Shown: positions 59,501-64,000 of the stretch, in pieces
How the letters are laid out: the number at the start of each line of letters is the position of its first letter
How positions within the stretch are numbered: the stretch's first letter is position 1
Assembly: GCF_032854445.1 (NCBI RefSeq)
Contig: NC_088303.1
Coordinates: 28,065,265-28,129,264, forward strand
Direction of reading: 5' to 3'
Length of the DNA: 64,000 bases
Source of the DNA: Liolophura sinensis
Taxonomy: Eukaryota; Mollusca; Polyplacophora; Chitonida; Chitonidae
Notes under the pieces: generated by a model
What the model was told of the DNA's origin: nothing
Database searches by the model: none
Seen by the model: only the letters and a program-made list of their open reading frames with translations
Position numbers and translations under genes: made by a program

Positions 59501-62500
59501 GTGTACTATATGTACATGTACATTCAAGTAGTACTAATCTCAGCGAATACAAACGTAATTAACAAAAATAGTCCTTACACAGCACCCATATTAATTCAAT
59601 TCAACTTAAAATTGTAAACAATAAGAATCGTACATGATTTTAATCATTCAAACAATAACAATGCAAAACAACTTAACCACAACCAAAGTGCTGCCTATAA
59701 GGGGCACACATCACCGTTTACTATTAACAATGTTTTCCCCCGTCATCGGTATGACACAGAGTCAACCATCTGATTGCTGACTTCATGACACTCATAACAG
59801 AGACCTCCTTTATGAGTGGAGGACGCTGGTGCATGGAGCACACCACTGCACTTAAATAAAACCGATACCTGCCAAAAGTTTGTAACACAATTCTGCTGAT
59901 GACCACCAAACATGTTGACTCTGGCATGGCCGAATACATTAAAGGTCAAAAGCTGACGATACAAGTATCTCACCTTCTCATCATGTGTAAGAACGAGTAT
60001 CTTGGACACATCACTGACGGAGCCTTCAGTTGTGCTATCATCTCCATCTTCGGGGATATACGGGCACCAGATCACACGGTGAAAATCACTCATTTTCGTG
60101 CCAGCAGGTCTTGTTACATGCAGGACAAGAGTGGTTCTCACACAGAGTTAAGCAAAGTGAAGATCACAGAACTTAACAGATGAATGATGGCTTAATGTCA
60201 AATTATTGGAGATGGTGAGGAGCAAGTGTGAATTTTTCATTTGACAAACTGAAATTGCCTTTTAATAGTTGTCTTGAAGATCATGCTTCTTCAAAGTCAA
60301 AGAGAAAACAATTCTTACAAAACCTGTGTAAAAAAGTTGTGAAGAATTTGTAATATTTCTATGTGAAATTTACAGGTAAATAGAAACTGCTGGGTCATTG
60401 TTTTGCAAAAATAACGACACCAACTGTGGCATGTAAATATGACATCATGCCATAAAGGAACACAGCCAAGCTGTCAAAAGATTACCTAAAACTACATGTT
60501 TATTTCACATCGTAGAGCATGTAGGCATTTTTAAAAAGGATACATAAGTTTCCTGTCTTCATTTTCTTCTATTTCATAGACAAAGAGGTTGCCTATTTCA
60601 TCCACGGCTGCTAGCATCACTTCATCTGTGTGAGCAAAGGCTATGTCAATCACGCGCCCTGTGAAGTCCTTGAGTAACGCCCTCTCCGCACTGCGACTGT
60701 TAATAATGCGTACAATACCTCCACTTTTCCCTACATAAATAATGAACAACTGATGTTACCAAGCAAACAGGGGAGTAAACTCCTACTAAAATTCATGCAG
60801 TGTCTCGTTCAATACAGATTTTCAATACAACATGGACTTGTACAATACCACTCCATAATGCATAAAACACTTCACAATGACCTAATATCAGGGATGGGAA
60901 AGGTAACTGGAAAAAACAGTGTGAAAATATTATATACTCCGAATGCAACAAGCACCGCCAGTGAGAGAACGAGCAACATGTCTGCTGGGTGTGGAGGGTG
61001 CAGGGCTTTACTTTCCACGGGAATCAGATTCTGCCCACGACTCCTGTAAATCAAATTTACAGTAATCTGCTTGGATTCCTGTAAGAAAGTCACAAAAACA
61101 ACTTTTAAAATGACCAATTGTTCTCAAATTTCCAATTCACACCTATCCCTCCTCTCACTAAGAGGACATACAATCATAAACATTGCCATAATGCGCATTT
61201 TGTTCGACTTTTTTTACTTATTATTATAGTTATTTCGAATGGGCATCGTTGTTGTTCGTCATGATAACTTTGAAAACATATAAACACTACAAGCTCTATA
61301 CTGATGAAAGAGATCAAAATAAATTGTGCAAAAATTTTGAAATGAATCATCTAACCGTTGGTTTACCATACATTGCAAACAAATTCTGTATCATAAACTG
61401 ACAAATAATGAAATACAGCAGGGGTCGAAATATCTGCTGGCGTGCTGATAGTGAAATCTTTGCCGTGCTGGCGAGAGTTGGGATAAGAAAGTCCAGCAGA
61501 GCAGGCTAAATTTTAACAGCAGGGAGGGAAAATAAGGGCTTTAAATGTGTACACAAAGTCTGGTGAATTAGGTCATGGTGGGTAAACAAAGTGGGAGTTT
61601 ATTTGTCTTTAGTTTCATCAACTGGCATGCTGGCATGCCGGCAAAAGTGAAATAAAGTACATAACAACACGTGCTGATTTCTTGTGAATACTGATATGAT
61701 ACAGGCTATCCCATTGGCTTTGTCCCTGCTGTGGACCAATGAGTGAACTTGTAACAAATTGTCTGAAATGTCGGTTGTGTACAACAATGCAAGAGACGAT
61801 TGACAGTTACAACACTGGCTACGGTACTGACAGGCTACAGAGGACGAATAAAACCAAAATATATCCAAAACTAATGAGAAGATTGCAATGACATGAACAC
61901 AGAGCTATGGAAAGGGGTGCATGAAGACATTTTTAAAAAATATTTGTTGGCTATTAAGCAGCAATGAAACAACAAAAGCAGAGGGAATCTGGATGACTTC
62001 AAACAGTTTGCTGGTAAATTTAATTGCATCTACACTGGAGTTTTGGAACTAAAGAAAAAAGTTTATTGCGCATGCTATTGTCAAATGACACTTCTTAAAA
62101 AAATCATTATTCGTGTCATCAGTAGCCAGTAATTGTGTAAATTACAAAGATAATAATAGTAATACACTGTATACATATCTCAGATCAACCTACAATGTTA
62201 AAACTTATTGGTGTGGTGCTTTTTTTTTTTTTTCATCATGAAGGGCCTAACAAATTCAGGTAAGGCCAGTTGATTTCCAAGCCAAGCTGCTGGCCTTTTG
62301 ATTTGTGGGGCTTATTTCTACCCGTGTATTTTGATATTTATGTCACTGGGAATACCCAAACATTTGTACACCACATATTAAAGCTTGGAATAACTGCATA
62401 CTTTGTGGTACTAAAGTTGACCAAGATTTTGGCGAATTTCAGCAAAGCGCATCTGTGGGAATCCATTTTGATTCTGATAAAAATTAAAAAATAAAGGCCT

Positions 62501-63522
62501 GGGGCGTGAATAGAAATTTTTAATGTTTTGAATATGGTAAGATGTACTGAGACACCATTTCAGAGGGTATATTTTGTATTTCACATTGATACATTGTGTG
62601 AAGAAAGCCACATAAAGCAATTTTTAATCCCTGCCTCTTTATCTCTTAAATGAGTATGGTTTACGTCTTTTTTTTTCGAAAAATTTGCCAGGCTAATGTG
62701 CACACGTAGATACAGTTGCACGCTGTCAGGATGCTGTAAAAGCTCAGGATGCTGTAAAATGGTTGGCATACACCCTGTTCCCAATGCCCAATCATTTCAA
62801 AGCTTCTCAGTTACTGCTTGTTGCGTTATACAGTGACGCGCATGTGTTACGTCGAGTTTGTTTTATGCTATCGCACGGCAGTCAGCCAGTTCTATTCAGT
62901 AAAGCACCTCCACTGTTCATCTGGACTTGTCTTCTTCATTCTGAATGTAACACTGGTGATATGGAGGGATATGCGTCTCAGGTAAAGAAGTCTTTTGCGA
63001 AAGGAAGTAGTAAAGCACTGTTACTGGATCAAGCCCTTAGCACGCTTCGGTCTGCTCAATTTTATTTACAAATTCAAACAAAACTCAAGAGTCTCTTTGG
63101 CAGAAAAAATGGATTCCATGAATCCGCAGAAAATTCTCATCTCTGTAATATCATTTCTACATATATATACAAAATATTACAATTATAAGATACACTTCAA
63201 GTCAAATACTGGCCGTACATGAGAAGGCCTTCCAGCAACCTGCGCATGGCCGTGGATTTCCCACGGGCTGTACCCGGTTTCCTACCATGATGCTGGCCGC
63301 CGTAATATAAGTTTAATATTCGTTGGTATGATGCAAAACACAAAAAACAAATAAATAAATCAATCAATCAAATAATGTCATATAACTGTGCATGCATACC
63401 AGCTATGAGTGCTCACCTTTGAGAACATAAGCCACGTATTCACTGGCTCTGTGAGTGGTCACTAGGCTGCCCACGTAGCGCCGGTGTTCCCAGTCATAGT
63501 TCACCACAGGCACGATCTTCAC
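38557..63522 (-). CDS. EDC4: Enhancer of mRNA-decapping protein 4 (Ge-1/Hedls), 24 exons, 5' end outside window
   Basis: Exons (minus): 63522-63417, 60730-60544, 60136-59974, 58962-58858, 58172-58063, 57746-57663, 57184-57089, 56457-56349, 55577-55406, 53645-53546, 53152-53058, 52218-52098, 51261-50654, 49523-49382, 48379-48197, 47732-47675, 47331-47079, 46405-46250, 45801-45686, 44169-44004, 41183-40997, 40709-40493, 39595-39432, 38740-38557. Every junction keeps frame; the total is 3,882 nt (1,293 residues plus stop), against about 1,400 residues for the full human protein. The first in-window residues, VKIVPVVNYDWEHR, match the start of the human WD40 region, so the N-terminal exon(s) lie to the right. 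EDC4 is the P-body scaffold that joins DCP1-DCP2 and stimulates decapping. Donors at 60544 and 47079 are the weak GTATCC form, and the 48197 donor is chosen mainly by phase. Introns are rich in repeats. Confidence 0.93.
38769..38876 (-). mobile_element. SINE family A copy, heavily deleted
   Basis: The tail tttatttatttattttaatt, then gggaaacccatgaccgtcca caggttg and gaggggaagccagcatgag, are recognisable; the middle body is missing. EDC4 intron before the last exon. Confidence 0.65.
38930..39431. repeat. About 40-46-bp tandem array abutting the EDC4 penultimate-exon donor
   Basis: The plus unit is near aacttgacagcagaagttgt then acatcgttgtgtgctatcgt ggga; about ten diverged copies. On the coding strand the units contain ACACAAC(T/G)A.GTAC..TGCTGTCAAG, which aligns over 30 columns to the true exon end and intron start (ACACAA|GTAAGT..CTACTGTCAAG) with about 7 mismatches. 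The array begins exactly at the donor. Confidence 0.75.
39683..39900. mobile_element. SINE-like family B copy
   Basis: caccatactcaagatttttc, taatggccagtcttacggat ggagaaaa, caagttattgataaatttgc, ttattgtcaccaaggtccca caagcagtgaaagcagggga. It parallels 40750-40985 over its whole length. Confidence 0.7.
40315..40492. repeat. 53-59-bp repeats: copies of the EDC4 40493 exon end plus its 5' splice site
   Basis: The true junction on the coding strand is GCAGCATTTCAGAAG|GTTAGTCTGGTGTGCTGC. Three further copies follow downstream with AAG|GTTGGTCTGGTATGCTAC and AAG|GTTAGTCTG at successive starts of 53, 59 and 53 bp. Each copy carries 12-20 bp of exon-like sequence plus a usable-looking donor, so four 5' splice sites stand in a row. 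Confidence 0.85.
40750..40985. mobile_element. SINE-like family B copy
   Basis: gaatggccagttttacggat ggagaaaa, caagttactgataaatatgc, aaactggttgaagacaagtg g, tgtcaccaaggccccataag cagtgagagcggggg. About 1.1 kb from its partner at 39683 in the same orientation; its right end touches the EDC4 donor at 40997. Confidence 0.7.
44215..44456 (-). mobile_element. SINE-like family B copy with tRNA-like head
   Basis: It shares ctgtggcaagttactgacat, ttattgtcaccaacgcccca and aaagcagtaagagc with the other family B copies. At the right end, read on the minus strand, ggccatggtataggtgttaa and gtgggttcaaaac resemble A and B boxes, so the family is probably tRNA-derived and this copy lies minus. Confidence 0.6.
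44910..45029. repeat. 30-bp tandem repeat, 4 copies, with TTCGCGAA palindromes
   Basis: The unit is cttcgtgcttcgcgaaaccc tatcctttat, four head-to-tail copies differing mainly by g/a at one position. Each copy contains the 8-bp palindrome ttcgcgaa, unusual in AT-rich DNA. EDC4 intron between 45686 and 44169. Confidence 0.9.
45281..45660. repeat. 192-bp direct duplication
   Basis: Two copies start at 45281 and 45473 (cttgagaaaaatatctgaga .. atcaggcttcctctggcaag .. caatgaactgtaga) and differ at only a few positions. The right copy ends about 25 bp from the EDC4 exon whose donor is at 45686. The junction holds a small extra tgtagcaatgaac duplication. Confidence 0.9.
49065..49310 (+). mobile_element. 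SINE family A copy, near full length
   Basis: The head (gaggtgtctgtggccaaggg ggttag), aatgacccaggagcctctca, body and tail (caaataaacaaataaata) are all present; the B-box is damaged (gtgagttcttcatc). EDC4 intron between 49382 and 48379. Confidence 0.85.
49641..49908 (-). mobile_element. Full-length SINE family A with 13-bp target-site duplication
   Basis: It runs from the reversed (TTTA)n tail to the complete head (read on the minus strand: gggcctccgtggctcagttg gttaacgtgc). It is flanked by perfect copies of gctgctttaaata at 49628-49640 and 49909-49921. Its body is the least diverged in the window, so it serves as the reference copy for the family. Confidence 0.92.
50113..50500. repeat. About 24-bp tandem array, some 16 copies, in EDC4 intron
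   Basis: The unit is near gaaacagaatggcaggtact gtgt, with sub-variants (gacaaatcctatga, ggcaactactgtgt). A longer period of about 130 bp is also visible, because the variant order repeats. Confidence 0.9.
50654..51261 (-). other. EDC4: EDC4 Ser/Thr-rich then acidic linker exon
   Basis: This 608-nt exon encodes 202 residues, low-complexity Ser/Thr/Pro in the first two thirds and strongly acidic at the end (EVEEVEIEEEDESSEEDEGG). Vertebrate EDC4 has a comparable Ser-rich disordered linker between propeller and helical domain. It contains many SP/TP sites (for example TPDSS, MTPSS, SPATS), so phosphoregulation is plausible but inferred. Confidence 0.8.
52402..52975. mobile_element. Three copies of a 45-bp repeat split by a possible hAT-type fragment
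   Basis: aaatctgaccaaaaatattg then ..gattacttaagactgagggg occurs at 52402, 52444 and 52917. Between the second and third copies, 52491 starts caggtttcacacgcctgac, which looks like a hAT terminal repeat. No matching inverted end is found on the right, so this is at best a truncated element. The 103-codon ORF inside has no family I can name. Confidence 0.4.
53741..53956. repeat. 108-bp tandem duplication of the transposon left end
   Basis: aatatacagtgtagcctcgc .. gcgacccaaatcttgtcccc .. gtggtgtactttca occurs twice with a 108-bp period and almost no differences, so the duplication is recent. Confidence 0.92.
54229..54248. repeat. (GT)n microsatellite
   Basis: About ten uninterrupted gt/tg dinucleotides inside the pogo-like element. 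Confidence 0.85.
54601..54742 (-). mobile_element. 5'-truncated SINE family A with target-site duplication
   Basis: Reversed tail and body down to ccatccgcaggttgctggga; the head half is missing. Flanks tgaatcagacat (54589-54600) and tgaatcagatat (54743-54754) are a 12-bp duplication with one mismatch, showing insertion of an already truncated copy by retroposition into the DNA transposon. Confidence 0.85.
55578..56005. repeat. About 92-97-bp repeats: copies of an EDC4 3' splice site plus exon start
   Basis: The true exon starts at 55577 (coding strand GTGCTGTATGTACTACAG..). Upstream in the intron stand four further copies of about 75 bp of that exon, each preceded by the same GTTGTTGTTGTGCAG acceptor. 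Copies still translate to VLYVLQLF.x.N/D.KAGMAHVISISEFL-like peptides, while the true exon has VLYVLQLFQDNEAGMAHV then SSISEFL. Copies lie in different frames relative to the real exon. Confidence 0.88.
56830..56930 (-). mobile_element. SINE family A copy, truncated
   Basis: tttatttatctatttattca, atggtgttttacgccttgct, caagaatatttcacttctac, gacggcggccaatatt; it ends after gggaagaaaccc. Confidence 0.8.
60731..63208. other. Large EDC4 intron (60731-63416), mostly unrecognised
   Basis: A 2.7-kb intron between the two first in-window exons. It contains low-complexity ctggcatgctggcatgccgg-type sequence near 61620, a T-run at 62221 and a plus-strand 141-codon ORF (62763-63188) of uncertain origin discussed in the findings. 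The SINE at 63209 closes it. Confidence 0.45.
63209..63372 (+). mobile_element. SINE family A copy, 5'-truncated
   Basis: ggccgtacatgagaaggcct, tccagcaacctgcgcatggc and taccatgatgctggccgccg, ending in acaaataaataaatcaatca. It lies about 45 bp from the first in-window EDC4 exon's donor (63417). Confidence 0.82.
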
Positions 63523-64000
63523 CTGAAAAGGTGCAGTGAATTGTACAAAAATCAAAATAACATCAAAACTGTTTAATTAGTTGATATCTATTATCCAGTC
63601 AAGACACAGCACAAAGCGAATCTTTGTACGTTTCTATCATGTCTGATTTTTTCATTTTGCTTTCTCGTTTGTCAGAGATTTTCTGTAAGAAAAACTCATT
63701 TTCAATTTAACAAATAATTTTTAGTTTGGCTTGTAAAAATTCGAAATCATGTAAAGGCTTTAAAATAATACTTTTGGTATTTTGGTAACATGTAAGTTTG
63801 TCTGATATGAAATTAATCAAACTTCACAAAAAAACTCTCTCTATAATAATGTGGATGAATTGCTCAGAGTTAAACAAAATATGTCCTTTTGAAAGCTAAA
63901 CTTCAAGCGAAATACAGCAGTTGTTAACTGGCTTTCCCTGTGTTTCCCAAGTCCCTCTTACATGCCCCTAAGAGAACAGATTTACAATTGTTGTTTAGGA

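Larger units (their letters stand above)
56349..63522 (-). other. EDC4: EDC4 WD40 beta-propeller region (8 exons)
   Basis: Eight exons encode 320 residues matching the EDC4 propeller. Landmarks in order are NYDWEHRRYVGSLV, SAERALLKDFTGRVIDIAFA, GNLFVYEI, FHRVIWCPYIPED, AEIWSVDI, SPDGSALATASLDGEVKFFQVY, CLHQWKPHDGKPMSY, FWKYAVTGANNNQEIKIWSC and PSLKACLDLSAKYLVLTDIKRK. The blades are irregular, as in other Ge-1 proteins. In other species this part binds DCP1 and other decapping factors. Confidence 0.88.

Overview
The window is eukaryotic nuclear DNA from a lophotrochozoan animal, most likely a mollusc. The evidence is AT-rich, intron-dense gene structure, no bacterial operon signals, and about fifteen copies of a tRNA-derived SINE whose body resembles repeats I know to be abundant in bivalve and gastropod genomes. 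I cannot name the species. Three protein-coding genes account for essentially all conserved coding sequence; the remaining long ORFs are products of tandem repeats or chance.

Layout. Positions 1-1537 are FHAD1 3' flank. FHAD1 (forkhead-associated domain containing 1, a ciliary/testis-type coiled-coil protein in other animals) lies on the minus strand from 28190 down to 1538. It can be read as 28 exons that join in frame into about 1,435 codons, with one FHA domain followed by a very long coiled coil. PARK7/DJ-1 lies on the plus strand, 28733-32753, in 5 exons encoding 185 residues, and is head-to-head with FHAD1 across a 542-bp shared 5' region. From PARK7's poly(A) signal near 33593 to 38556 there is no gene; EDC4's 3' UTR probably enters this stretch from the right. 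EDC4 (enhancer of mRNA decapping 4 / Ge-1 / Hedls) lies on the minus strand from 63522 down to 38557. I read 24 exons (1,293 codons plus stop); its 5' exon(s) lie beyond the right edge. The three genes do not form a pathway: ciliary/structural coiled coil, oxidative-stress/deglycase-family protein, and cytoplasmic P-body decapping scaffold.

Introns carry SINEs of three tRNA-related families, one probable pogo/Tigger-type nonautonomous DNA transposon (53747-55249) with a SINE inserted in it, a possible hAT fragment, and at least nine tandem arrays with units of 24-192 bp.

The most interesting pattern is that several tandem arrays are built from the neighbouring exon-intron boundary itself. 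Copies of an FHAD1 5' splice site (9930-10560), an EDC4 5' splice site (40315-40492), an EDC4 3' splice site plus exon start (55578-56005), and a decayed second copy of the last PARK7 exon start (32483-32560) each sit right beside the real junction. The intron then carries a ladder of decoy splice sites. A fifth case (38930-39431) is weaker. All calls come from reading the sequence and remembered homologues; no alignment or transcript data were available.
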